DNA of 64,000 nucleotides from Cryptomeria japonica (Eukaryota > Streptophyta > Pinopsida > Cupressales > Cupressaceae), in contig NC_081414.1 of assembly GCF_030272615.1 (NCBI RefSeq), positions 914,943,648-915,007,647 of the forward strand. Direction: 5' to 3'. Shown in pieces: positions 35,073 through 46,149 of the stretch. Made by a program: the position numbers and the translations under genes. The first letter of the stretch is position 1. Every line of letters begins with the position of its first letter. The notes beneath the pieces are model-generated. The model was not told the origin of the DNA. It worked only from the letters and a program-made list of their open reading frames with translations, and did no database searches.

Positions 35073-35560
35073 AATGATGATTTCATGTTATGTGCTTACA
35101 CTGATGTAGATTAGGTAGGTGATGTTGATGACTAGAAGAGTACTACTGGTGGAGCATTATTTTTAGGTAAGAAGTTGGTTTCATGGGCTAGCAAGAAACA
35201 TGATTTAGTATCTTTATCTACTACTAAAACTGAGTACATTAGTGTTGCTAGTAATTGCACTCAGATAGTTTGGATGAATAAAATGTTTAAAGATATTAGA
35301 GTTATTTATGATGAGCCTACTGTTATATACAATGATAACTCCAGTGCTATAAACATGTCCAAGAATCTGGTGCAACATTCAAAGACTAAGGATATATCAA
35401 TCAAATATAATTACTTGAGAGAGCAAGTCGGTGAACAAAAGTTGAAGCTAGAATATGTATCTACAAAGGAATAAATTGCTAATACTTTTACTAAGCCTTT
35501 TCCTACAAATACATTCGTCTATCTGAGAGAAAATTTCGCAGTCTCCACCCCTCCTGATGA
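35073..35560 (+). pseudogene. Element A RNase H (continuation after insertion of B)
   Basis: It resumes the Copia RNase H with LCAYTDVD, WASKKHDLVSLSTTKTEY, VIYNDNSSAINMSKN and TKDISIKYNYLREQV, then IANTFTKPF. The RNase H acidic residues are mostly kept (D in AYTDVD, E in TEY, D in NDNSSA). Stops lie near 35113, 35134 and 35472. Removing B and one CAAAG copy makes it continuous with the reverse transcriptase ending at 22291. Confidence 0.88.
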
Positions 35561-35892
35561 TAACTAGATCCATTGAGTTGCATCGATATGGTATAATTCA
35601 AAGCCTTATTCTTTTATCTAGATTGATGAGTTGGTGTTGCTCCTGTATTGGAGTGGTCTATTGATTTGGTTATGTATCCCAGGGGGAGAGAGATTTGTAT
35701 TGAATAAAAGAGAATGAGTTTGATTTTTATGTATTAGTGATATTTGACATTTCTATCAAAAGGGGAGAGAGATCAAGTGAAAAATTGCTTTATCTACCTT
35801 CATCTCAGGGGGAGTTTGTTGGTGATATCTTCATTCTTTGTATTGACTGTTTTTCACATTCATATGTTGCCATCAATTCTAAAGGGGGAGAT

Positions 35893-37145
35893 TGTTGGAT
35901 TTAGTTGTTCATTGTTGTTTCTAGGATATATTGTTGTCATTGATGTCAACATATTCCTATGAGTTATTCCAATAAGTTTGGGAAAGGTTTTTGGTCTGGT
36001 TTTGTAGTTTGGTTTTGTTGATCACTATTTTGTAGAATTTGGTATTCCCTATGGTATATTTCGGTGTGATTAGATCTTATGCTAAGATTTTGGATTATTT
36101 TTTGGGATGATTTTTTGTATCTTCATTTTAGATGGTTCATGATTTGGTGTGCCACAAGTTATCTTTCTTCATGACAGTTGCTGATTGGTTGTGTTCTTGA
36201 GCTTTGAGACGTTGACTGATGAAGATTTGAAAATATATGTTGGTGCAACTATTTCGAATCATTTTAACATGCTTGATGGTGTTTCCTAGTCATGTCCTAA
36301 TTGTTTTGGTGATTCGAATTGATCATTGAGTGAGTTTTTGGTGATTTTCTTTGAACTGATGATAATTTGTGTGTTGTGTAGTATTTCTGGTGGTGTAGCA
36401 TATTGCGGTTGATCTTGGTGAGATTTATGGTGGATGTAATCATTTGGGAATTCAAATCACATCCACGCTATGTAATGTAAATCATAATATTGGTCCGGTG
36501 GTTGATCTTGGTATCATGTCATGTAATTTTTGTAATTATGATTTGAGGGTTGAGGATTTAGCCGACCTTGTTCTCGAGGCTGATGATTTGTATATATAGG
36601 TGATATACTTAAGTGTTGGTATTGCATCTACATTATCAAATAGAGGTAAATGTTCAAACAAAGAATATATCATTCAGTGAAGTGTTGTGGTGAGTTTGGT
36701 GTTGCAGGGCACACAACTGTGCTTAACTGAAACTATCATCAGGCATTTGTAGATGCTATTATTGTAGTTCATTCCTTCTGGATTATAGTCTGAATCATAT
36801 TGTAAGTCAATGAGACTTCCCTAAGGGTTGTAGCATTTCGAGCATATATCTTTTGAGCAGTGAGCTCTAGGTAGTGTGCATGAATGCATGTGCATTCCCC
36901 ATTGTAATATTTTTACATACTACTGCAGAGTATCATCTTTTTGTGGGTAGGTTCCCACTATGGTTTTTCCCTTAATCGAGATTTCCAAGTCAAAATCTTG
37001 GTGTTGTGTATTGTGCTGTGAATTTGCTTATCTATTATTGCAGTGGTTTACTAGTTTTTGATTTGAAGTTTAATTTGTAGATCTAGTGAAGACTGGTCCA
37101 CAACCCCCCCCCCTTCTATGTCTTCCTTCTTGATTATTGCTAACA
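35893..37145 (+). repeat. Right LTR of element A
   Basis: 1253 bp, TGTTGG...CTAACA. It is preceded by the polypurine tract CTAAAGGGGGAGAT (35879-35892) and followed by TATTG at 37146-37150. It includes the 93-bp 3' part that is missing from the left LTR, with a C-run at about 37104-37113. Confidence 0.88.
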
Positions 37146-37790
37146 TATTGTGTGTTAAATTAAATTGGTTATTTTGTATCTTATTTTAATTCTTGAATTT
37201 GGTATCAAAGTAGGTCTAGGCCTAGCTCCCTCATGGGAGGGCCCAAGATTATGTGTGTGATCTTGTGAGACTCTTCTGCTAGGTATGTATATGAGATCAA
37301 ATCATGGATTTATCTCATTTAGAGAAGTTGTCTCTATGTTTGCAGATTGAAGAAGTTAAGGTTGTTGATGTTTGTTGTTGTTTAATTGTTGGACTAAGAG
37401 GTTCATGTAAAGACCTTGTGTGAGTATTTAAATAACTACATTGATAAAATTATTGGAAGTGCAAAGGATGAGAATAAGAAAGTGTGATGAGTGATGCAAA
37501 AAAGGATGCATTAGACATAGTGAGGAGCCATGCCATCGATCCATGTGAGAGGTGCTGAAGATGAGGTGTTATGAGATGACCTCACCCACATTGGAAATGT
37601 GGTCTGTATATGGCAGAAGTCTACATATGAGGCAGACAATGTTGAAAGAAATACAACATGTCAAGATGAGACCCTTTTGGTAAATTAATGTCATCCGACA
37701 AAGAAATGGTTGTGAAGTTGAGATTGGAGCTCAGTTTTGTTTAACACTATCATTAATCCTTCGACAGTGCACAATAATAACCAACAAGAA
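37146..37790 (+). repeat. R0 repeat, right half (Copia LTR end, primer site, leader)
   Basis: It matches 63420-64000 throughout. A TTTGGTATCAAAG motif at 37198-37210 looks like a slightly mutated initiator tRNA-Met primer-binding site (TTTGATATCAGAG in the other copy). Downstream, ATGGATTTATCTCATTTAG at 37303 may be the decayed start of gag. No long ORF survives. Confidence 0.75.
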
Positions 37791-38068
37791 TAATAAGTTT
37801 ATTGTGTGTTAATTTCTATTTGTGTTTTGGAATTGTTTTTCAATTCTTCAATTACAACAATTGTAAAGTGATGAATATTTGCCCTTGCCAGATTGTAGAA
37901 AAGGCCAATGAATGTAATAATCATAAGTGGAGACCTTGATGAATCCCTCTTTGACATTACAAACATATTCAAATAACATAATCTGCTTTCATTGAGACTA
38001 AATCTCCAGTATAGAAAAAAAATCTCTCTTTCCATATAATTAATTAAGAATTTTTTTATATGAATATC
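37791..38068. other. Unassigned DNA between R0 and element D
   Basis: It contains a 95-codon minus-strand ORF (37799-38086) that overlaps the LTR of D and shows no known motif. It ends in the target site ATATC (38064-38068) of element D. Confidence 0.5.
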
Positions 38069-41000
38069 TGTTACCTCATGATTCATCCTTCACAACAGGA
38101 GTAAATCACCCTATAAAATTTTATTTGAAGTTCTTATCTTTCTTGGAGTTCCTCAGTTCAATCCTTAATCCATTTGTAGATTATCTTTTAATCTGAAACG
38201 CCAAGTTTTAATGAGTGGTTTGAACCCCGTGAACTCATTGAACCTTTTTGAAGCAAGTTCATAACATTCATTTAGGTTCCGCGGGTTCTTAGGTGTCTAG
38301 GAGGTTTTCATACTAACATTCACTCAAAGTGTTTTGCAGCGGTTCTTTTAATGGTCATGTTCAGTGATGTGTTATATCATCTCTCTCCAGGCTGTGAACT
38401 CTTTAAACCTAGTTAAAACGGTTCGGGGGTTTTCAACATGTTCAACGTTGTTCAAAAGGTCAACAACACTTAACATAGTTAATCCTTTCAGAAGAGAATT
38501 TTCTTGGTGCGGTGTACACCTTGAACTACTTGAACTCTCATGAAGTCAGTTAATATTGTTCATGCGTGTTCAAATCAGGTGGGTCCCATGAGCTAAATGA
38601 CATGATGGTGGACTATTTCTAAGTATGATGAAGATTGAGCCATATCTTGGGTGACGTCAACTGTTTGAGTTTTCGAGGCAAGTAATCATTTCGGGAACTG
38701 GCGATTACTCCAAAAATGCCACCATGCATTCAATGTGTGTGCGATGTCCAATCCAAAAGCTCAACACATTTAAACCGATGATTGGAATTAATGCACTTAA
38801 TAAGTGTGTATCACTGTTTTTGCTATAAGGTATGAAGGGATTAATTCTCTAAAAAATTGTTCCTCATTGCTGTAGAGTTACTTTTCTTGTATTGAAGGTT
38901 TGTTTGTTGGTAGTCGTTCGATTACTCTAAACTGTGAAGGTGAGTTTGTTTCCTATCCTCTCTAGTGATTTTTACCTTCTTTTCCTCTCTCATAATAAGA
39001 TTTGCTGAGAAAATAAGGCTTGTCATTTATGAATTATGAAGTCCACATTGCACCTTTTCAGGAACATTTTTAGTCTTGCATGTACAAAGCCCATAGTCAG
39101 TGATACAAACTTAAAAGTGGAAAATCTTGAAGTTTTAAAGGAAAGGGTGTTCAAGGGAATTGATGGTTCCTTTGGTGTGGAAATTCTAAGTAGTGGTCTC
39201 ATAGAAGCGGCAGCCTTCCCCCCAATTATCCCTTGCCCAGAACAGGTTAGAGAGTGTATTGCTAGGTATGATCTAATTTCCGAGACCATCAGAAGAGATA
39301 ATGGTGAAACCCTCCTTGTGATTAACTACGAAGTTATTTCCTCCATTTTTAGACTACTTGATTACCAGTTCTTGAACTTTTCTCCCACCCAATCAATTAC
39401 TGAGTTCAACGTAAATAGAACCAGGCACTAGAATAATGTAGCAAAATATTAGTTGAAGGTTCCCTAAAGGGGTGGCTCTAGGTTGCCCAAGAATCCCAAC
39501 AAGAACCATATGCTTCCCCACAATCATGATGTCATGTTACCATTGCACCAAGTCAGAGGCTCAACGGAGGCCTACAGTTTCAATGACTGGATTTATTGCT
39601 ATGTACAACTGGTACTAGAAGGAAAGCAATACCTCGATTGGGCAGAGTTGATTTCCGATTCCATGAGGGAGCAACGGAGTATGGCCAAACAGTTCAAGGA
39701 AAATTTCTTCATGTCCTCATATGTAATATATTGCTTGGTATGTGTTAAGGAGATAGTGGGAATACCTAAGCAGCTCACTGAGGGAGAGGTCTCTATATAT
39801 GATTTTTACCCTATATTACAAAAGGATAATGCTTTGCAAGACTTTAGGAGGGTGCATAATGCCTTCCTGGGAGATTTGTGTTATGAATTAAAGAACATGA
39901 AAACCAAGAGGATGTCTGAGGATGCATAGGCATTAGTGAAGAGATTTGGTAGTTTCTTTATCCAGTTCCCTCACTTTTGCTACATAAGAGTAGGTGGTTT
40001 TGAGGAAGAACCCTTCAAGCTTCCTCATTTTCATTCAGATTATTTTGTTTTGGTAGAGATTTGTAGGCAGTTGGATACCATGTTTAAGAAGGCTCAAACT
40101 ATGGATAATTGGGAGGATCATTTTCCTATTCAGCTAGGTATTTTATTCTGCAGTTCAATATTAGATGCTTTGAGCATTGGAGTGGACTTGAAAAACTTCA
40201 ATTTTCCATTGTAACATGAAAGAAAAGGCTTTGACAATAAAGGTTTCTCACAAAGTCTTGGTCTGATGTCTTACCTCCCAATTCCAAATCTAGAGGACTT
40301 GTGGAAAGATTGTAGTAATGAACTCAAGGTGTTCAAGAGGGCAAACATGAGAATGGTGTTGGAGCAAGAAATTTCACTATAGGTGAAGCTTGACATAAAT
40401 GGGCTTGAAGAAGTTTATCTGGAGCTGTTTGAACCCAGATACTTAGACAAAGCTAAAACCATAGTGTCCTGCATCAACTGGGACGTGGACGAATAGGACA
40501 ACATATAGCTAAAAACAAAAAGGGTTTTGGAGAGAACCGCAGAATGGGTTGGTAGGAAGAGAGTAGTGAGATTAAGCGTCAAGTCTTACTCCGCGAGAAA
40601 TAGTGAGGTTACTCTGTGTTCTCCAAAGAATTTTTCTAATCACAATTCTATGCCTGTTCATGGAGGTAAGGATAAAAATACATCTCACATTAGGGACAAG
40701 CCTAATACAGCTCTGGACTTCTTTGCTCCTCGACATACCAGGTCACGAAGTGCTGCATAGAAAAGAATGGACAAGACAAAAGATATAGAGGAAAAGGAGA
40801 AATTCTTGATGCTCAGATATTTGACGTTGAAGATCTTGACAGTGACATTGTCAACACCATGGATTCCCATGCGATAACCGTAGCCATGACGCCACTCCCT
40901 AAGGTGACTAGATGAACAACCAGTTTGAGTGCAACTCCTAAGTGGCTAACCACTTTTGTAAGCAAAAAATGGAGTTTCATTCCTATGACCATCCCAATTC

Positions 41001-43023
41001 AAGACATGATAGTTAAGTACACAAAGAAAGGTCCCAAGCAAAAGAAGTTCAAAACAAATGCCAGACTAGACAATGATGAAGGAACTAGAAAGTGGGTTGC
41101 TGAGATTGCCTCTTACAAGCCCAAAGATGAAGATAAGGAAGTCAGTGTAGAGGAGTTTGAGATCACCAAGGTGGAGCTTGAGAACATGAGTAGGGATTCA
41201 GATAATCATTTCTTCCAAGTATCGGCTAAGAAAATGCTCACCAGGTCAGAATAAGATGGGCGAGAGAAGAGAGAGCTAAAGCGACATATAAACATTCTCG
41301 CTCAATTCATTGATAGCATCAGTTGCTTCGAAGCACTTCCCATATCCCATGCTACAGAGAGCTTTGACCCTACTTCACCAAAGAATAAAAAGATAACGAG
41401 TCAGGTTCAACAAGCTAAAAGCATTGCAGAGGCTATGGAGAGATGGATTGAAGGAGTAATTAGAGATGGAGAAAAGTATATCACAAGCTCCAGGAAGTTA
41501 TGCGATGAGATGCAGAGCCTCATTGCAGAAATTCAAAACCAGATTTTGCCATGGGAGAAACAGGAACATAAATGGGAAAATGTCTTGCCTATGGTCACCA
41601 AAATAGAAGAGTAAGGAGCCACCAGATTCCTAACAAAACATTCGATCAAGTTGGTAACCAATGAATGCCAACTCTTTGTATTGAAAAAGACCATAATGTG
41701 GTGGGTACTCACATTCAAGTCTGTGATTTCCAATGCCAAGACTTTTGTTTATGAACTTCGAGACCTCCAATGCAATTTAGTTAATGACAACAAAGTGGTT
41801 AATCCAGACCACGATTGGTAGCTAGGGATTTGTGCACTAAACACGTAGGATGCGATAAAGGCTTTCAAGATATACATGGAGAAAGTTAAAACTAAAGGCA
41901 ATTTCACCCCTAAAGATATAACGCAAGTCGCCCGGATCGAGTCCATGACATTTATTGGTAATGATCAGTTACCAAAGCATGCGAAGAAAATGGTGAAGCA
42001 CAGATGGGACAAAGAAGCCGCAAAGGTAAAAATCAATGCTATGAAGAATCCAAGCCAATCTATAATCCAAGAACTTGCAATTGGCCATGACGCCCAGGAA
42101 AGTGGAGGAGAAGATGACAATGGAAAAGGATCATAATGTGTTGATAATGCTCTATTTTTATTTTATGTATTTTGCATGATCTTGCAAATGACTTTGAGAC
42201 ATCTGTCCCAGATATACTCTATTGGTTTTCATAACTGATTCAAAGGAGGTCAAGTTTTAAGGGAGACCTCCTCTATTTTAAAGACTATAAATTAGATTAA
42301 GATAGACAAAATAAGGGTTAGATTTTGGTTAGAATTCTATTAGTTTTTACTTAGTTTTTTCTGGTTTTTAGAAGTTCTGTTTTGTTGAAGGAAGTCATCA
42401 GACTTTAAAAATCTAGAATTGAAAAGGATTTATACATGTATTGTTGTGTCTTTGTCACATAAGATATATATATATATATGATCATATTGTTTTTGGGAGA
42501 AGGAAAACCTTTGAGTTTTGAATTTGTGTAGTGATATATCTTTGCATATATTGATCTAGTCAAATGATAGTGATCGCCTTTCCGATGCAGAATATTATTA
42601 TTATTCTGGGACTCCTTCCTGTGAGATTTTAAAAGATATGTGCTTGAAAAGATATTTTATTTCTCTTATCTATTTTTGTGAACTGTCAAACTAGTGTTCT
42701 GAACTTTGTCTCGATCACTTCCATTTCTCATGTTGAAGCATTTTGAAGAATAAATTTTCTCTGAAATATGTGTAAATCATTAGCCTCTTATCTAAGAATG
42801 AAGTAGGTAGCCTTACATGCTTTTAGGTTAAAAGCATACCAATTAAATTTAATTAGATTATTCCTTGAATAACTAATGAAGGGAGTTGTACCTATCAAAA
42901 ATTCAGAGGGAAGTAGTATATGTTACACTTACCCAACTATTTAGTTGAATTTTTGTCTTTTAGAGAAGGCGATAGAGTTTGAAATTAATTAATTTGAAGA
43001 AAGGCAAAATCTGTTCACTAGCA
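38069..43023 (+). repeat. Left LTR of element D (4955 bp)
   Basis: It matches 49099-54068 from end to end. It contains the LTR ORF relic (39036-42136), a region of about 950 bp upstream of it with many GTTCAA/TTGAAC words (38200-38560), and a downstream region of about 890 bp with a short (AT)n tract at 42464-42480. Confidence 0.93.
39036..42136 (+). pseudogene. Large ORF inside the LTR of element D (left copy)
   Basis: About 1,030 codons read almost continuously from ATG at 39036 (MKSTLHLFRNIFSLACTKP). Recognisable sub-blocks are VFKGIDGSFGVEILSSGLIE, the WAELISDSMREQRSMAKQF block, FFMSSYVIYCLVCVKEI, IPKQLTEGEVSIYDFYPIL, then a basic linker with RHTRSRS and a C-terminal coiled stretch rich in Lys/Glu. 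Frame 3 is used to about 40760 and frame 2 from about 40925. Stops lie near 39429, 39453, 39468, 39927, 40212, 40379, 40493, 40508, 40758, 41252, 41612, 41818 and 41847. The TAGs at about 40379 and 41847 are shared with the other LTR. I do not recognise the family. It resembles neither gag, pol nor envelope. A distant likeness to plant-transposon-associated domains is possible but unproven. Confidence 0.8.
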
Positions 43024-43029
43024 GATTTT

Positions 43030-43047
43030 TGGCGACTCTGCTGGGGA
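43030..43047 (+). promoter_or_regulatory. Primer-binding site of element D
   Basis: TGGCGACTCTGCTGGGGA lies 6 bp after the left LTR. It has the form of a tRNA 3'-end complement used by many plant Gypsy elements. I do not assign the tRNA. Confidence 0.8.
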
Positions 43048-43272
43048 GACGTCGAACATTCGATAGATCAGTGTGCTACGAGCTTGTTAGAATTGAACTC
43101 ATAATCAACAGGTTTACTTTGTCTGAGACAAATTTCCATAGCTCAGGAATATTGCTAAGGTCGAAAGAATTGATTAAAGACCTTAGAAACCCTAGAGACA
43201 ATAACACTGGATTCTCGTCCTTATACTAGATCACAAAGGAGAGAGGGAGTAATTGAATATTATTTTGAAGAA

Positions 43273-44535
43273 TTGCAAGGGTTATCATTTGCCACAAATT
43301 TCACTCCCAAGAGGAATGCTAAGAGTAGACCTTCTTCTCCTACCAAAACCACTCATATACCTTCCTCTTCTACCCACTGGCAAGCACTAATGCTTACTGG
43401 AGTTCAAGCCCCTCCCCTTGTAACTATTTACCATGTTTTCATTATAGCCCAACCATGAGGTGCTGCAGTCGGACCTCTTGCCCTTAAAGCCCATAATCCA
43501 CTTCCAAAAGGGGCAAGGGATGTTTTACCTAAGTTTAATGGGGATGGAAAATTCTTGGTTGAAGAACACTTGAATTCTTTTAATGTAGCTACTAGGATAC
43601 TGGCAATATAGCATGAAGATGTGGCTTTTAGGCTTTTTTCTCAAACTCTTACCGAGGGAGTAGCAGATTGGTTCAGTCATTTGCAAGCGGGATCTATAAC
43701 TGATTGGCAAACAATGAAAACTGCTTTTGAGAAACGGTTCAAGAGCGATGATGATGAACACTCACTATTGGCTCAACTCACACAAATGAAAAAAGAGATT
43801 CATGAGTCAATGAGGGACTATGTAGCCAGGTATAATAAGATTATCCATAAAAATCCCCAAGCTAAAAGACCAACTGTTGATAATCAACAATGCTTCTTTA
43901 TAAACTCTATGCCTCACGATGTTGGTTTCCATCTTAGAAGAAATAGGCTAGCCAATCTTGATACTACACAAAATCAGGCTATAGAACTCGAAGATGATCT
44001 AATAATAGCCGAGAAATGGAGAAAGGATGTGTAAATTCCTCAAGGTCAGCCTCAAGCTTCCATCTCTTCAACTGATCTAGTTGTTCAAAGGCTAGTCAAT
44101 GATATAATTGCTTTGAAGAGGTAGATACCGAAACCTGGAGTTTCCTACCTACATGCCTATCAATAAATAAGAAGAAAACAACCAAACTAGTATAATTATG
44201 GGCGATCTTTGCAATTGCCCACTACCCCACAAAGATTGCAAATAGAGGCTCCTCCTAATAAGGGTGCTATGTGCTCTTTTCACCTCACTACAGATCATGA
44301 TGGGAGTTTTTGTCCTGATATGATAAGGCATGTTCAAATGAAAAACACAAAGGATGAACTAGGTGAGTTCACTGAAGCAGAGAAAATTCAAGAAGTACCT
44401 AGTGACTCTAGATCATTCTACCTTGAATATGAGTCAGATTCAGAAAGAGGTGGTAATATTTTGGTAACTCTTGAAGACCTTGCATGTAAATCCTTACAAG
44501 GAATCAACGAACCTCCCAACCTGCTCCTTTTGTGA
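43273..44535 (+). pseudogene. Element D gag
   Basis: One frame with stops at about 43456, 43609, 44032, 44122 and 44164. The retrotransposon gag core is clear at 43540-43960: LPKFNGDGK, FSQTLTEGVADWFSHL, WQTMKTAFEKRF, QMKKEIHESMRDYVARY. A Cys/His cluster CSFHLTTDHDGSFC near 44275-44318 takes the place of a CCHC knuckle. The block ends at 44535, and the next frame overlaps it by 4 bp at an ATGAG-like junction. Confidence 0.85.
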
Positions 44536-45938
44536 GCTCTTTTGGAGCTAATTTCAAAGGTAAGGACCCCACAAGTAATGATTTTTCCTCTCATGCAAAG
44601 ACTCCTGAAGTTAAGATTTTACAAAGAAATCTTGAAAGTAAAAATAATTCTTCTTCTTTCTCCTCTGACATAATTGAATTTTGTAAAGCTTCAACTATTC
44701 AACTTTCTACTATTGAATATTTTAAACTGAACCTAAAGAAACTAGACAAACTAGTCAAGTATGTAAAAGGAGATTCTTCTTTAGAGTCCTCAGTGCATAA
44801 ATGTGTGGTGGATAGTGATTTGTTTACTGTTGAAAAACTTGCATTTGTTTTGTGCCCTTCTATTGATTTGATTAATCCCTTTGCTTTTCACAATGCTGAA
44901 GATAGGCTTGACATTGAAGTTCTGAAACTCGAACCTATTTACATCTCTCTTCTCCTAAATGGTCAGAATCCTAGCAATTGTATAATAGATTCAAGAGCAT
45001 CAAATAACATAATGCCTTCATCTGTTGCTAGGTCTTTAGGTTTAACACTCACTAAGACATTTGGGAGATGTTATTCAATGGATGGGAAGCAGGTCCCTCT
45101 TATTGGACAGGTAAAGGATGCTCAGGCAGTGCTAGCAGCATATCCTGATAAAAGGGTAAAATTGACTATTTTGGTTGCTGACATTCCTACAAGTTATGGG
45201 ATGCTCTTAAGTAGAACTTTATATAAAGAACTTGGAGGTGAAATTAAGATGGACTGCTCAGAAGCTATCATCCCACTAGGAAAAGAGAAAATCAGACTTG
45301 AACCCAAACCAAAAAATAAATACACAGTCTTTCCCTCCGATAATCCCAAAGCCCAGATTCTGTTCCAAAAATGTGAATTTGGAAACTATCTCATCCTTGC
45401 ACCTGATAAAAAAGAATTTGAAAAAGCAGTTGATGAACATGATGGATTATGGCAGATGGAATTTGATGGAAGTTGCACCAACTCTGGCTCTGGAGCAGGG
45501 GTAGTTTTGTTGTCCCCTAATGGTAACATTTTTCCTTTTTCTTTCAAGTTGGATTTTAGGAGTACAAATAACACTGCAGATTATGAGGCATTACTGTTAG
45601 GATTAAATGAAGCCAAGTGTAAGGGTATAAAATTGCTCAAGGTTAAAGGGGATGCGGAGCTGATTGTCAGACAAGTAAGAAATGTCTATTAAGTTAAGAA
45701 CGATAGATTGAAACATTATAGAAATAGGGTTTGGGATGACATAGAGTTTGTTTATGCTTTCACAATTGAAGCTATACCAAGGGATCAAAACACTAGGGTA
45801 GATTCGTTGGCCATTTTAGCTTCTCTTTTGTTACCTCACCCTGACTTTAAGGATGATTCTTATAGGATTGAAATGATTTATAGGCCTAGTGTCCCTAATA
45901 ATATAAACCATTGGCAAGTATTTGATACAGATGCTTAG
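44532..45938 (+). pseudogene. Element D protease and additional RNase H placed before RT
   Basis: 44532-45390 holds the protease. The active-site region reads IIDSRASNNIM, where DSG/DTG-A is usual, so Gly is changed to Arg. 45440-45860 is a separate RNase H domain of the RVT_3 type: MEFDGSCTNSGSGAGVVL, NTADYEALLLGL, KGDAELIVRQV, then DQNTRVDSLA. These supply the D-E-D-D catalytic residues, all present. A single TAA lies at 45690-45692. In the plant Tat lineage a second RNase H is known, generally between the Gypsy RNase H and integrase; here it precedes reverse transcriptase. Confidence 0.85.
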
Positions 45939-46149
45939 ATTAAAGACTTTCTGGAGTGCAATCGTTCATTTGCCCAATCATATTTCGAAGGTTCCGAAGA
46001 TAGTTGCAAGGAATTTAGTCCTGATCCGGGTATTGATTCTGATAAGAATTTCATTCAGTTTAAAGGGAACAAAATTCCAAAAGGGCTAGTGATGCTAGAG
46101 AGGTTTTTCACCCGTAATGATGTGTTCATAGGAAAGAAAGCTCCTGACG

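Larger units (their letters stand above)
17722..37145 (+). mobile_element. Copia element A, host of a nested pair of insertions
   Basis: LTRs at 17722-18826 (truncated) and 35893-37145 begin TGTTRG, and the right one ends CTAACA. The flanks carry TATTG at 17702-17706 and 37146-37150. Coding order is gag, protease, integrase, reverse transcriptase and RNase H, which is Copia order. The last 93 bp of the left LTR, the primer-binding site and the start of gag are deleted at 18826/18827. The pol gene is split between reverse transcriptase and RNase H by element B at 22297-35067. The element's own length without B is about 6.7 kb. All ORFs carry stops. Confidence 0.9.

Noticed and set aside
37799-38086. 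95-codon minus-strand ORF
   Set aside because: It crosses the left border of element D, has no motif and no counterpart; probably chance.
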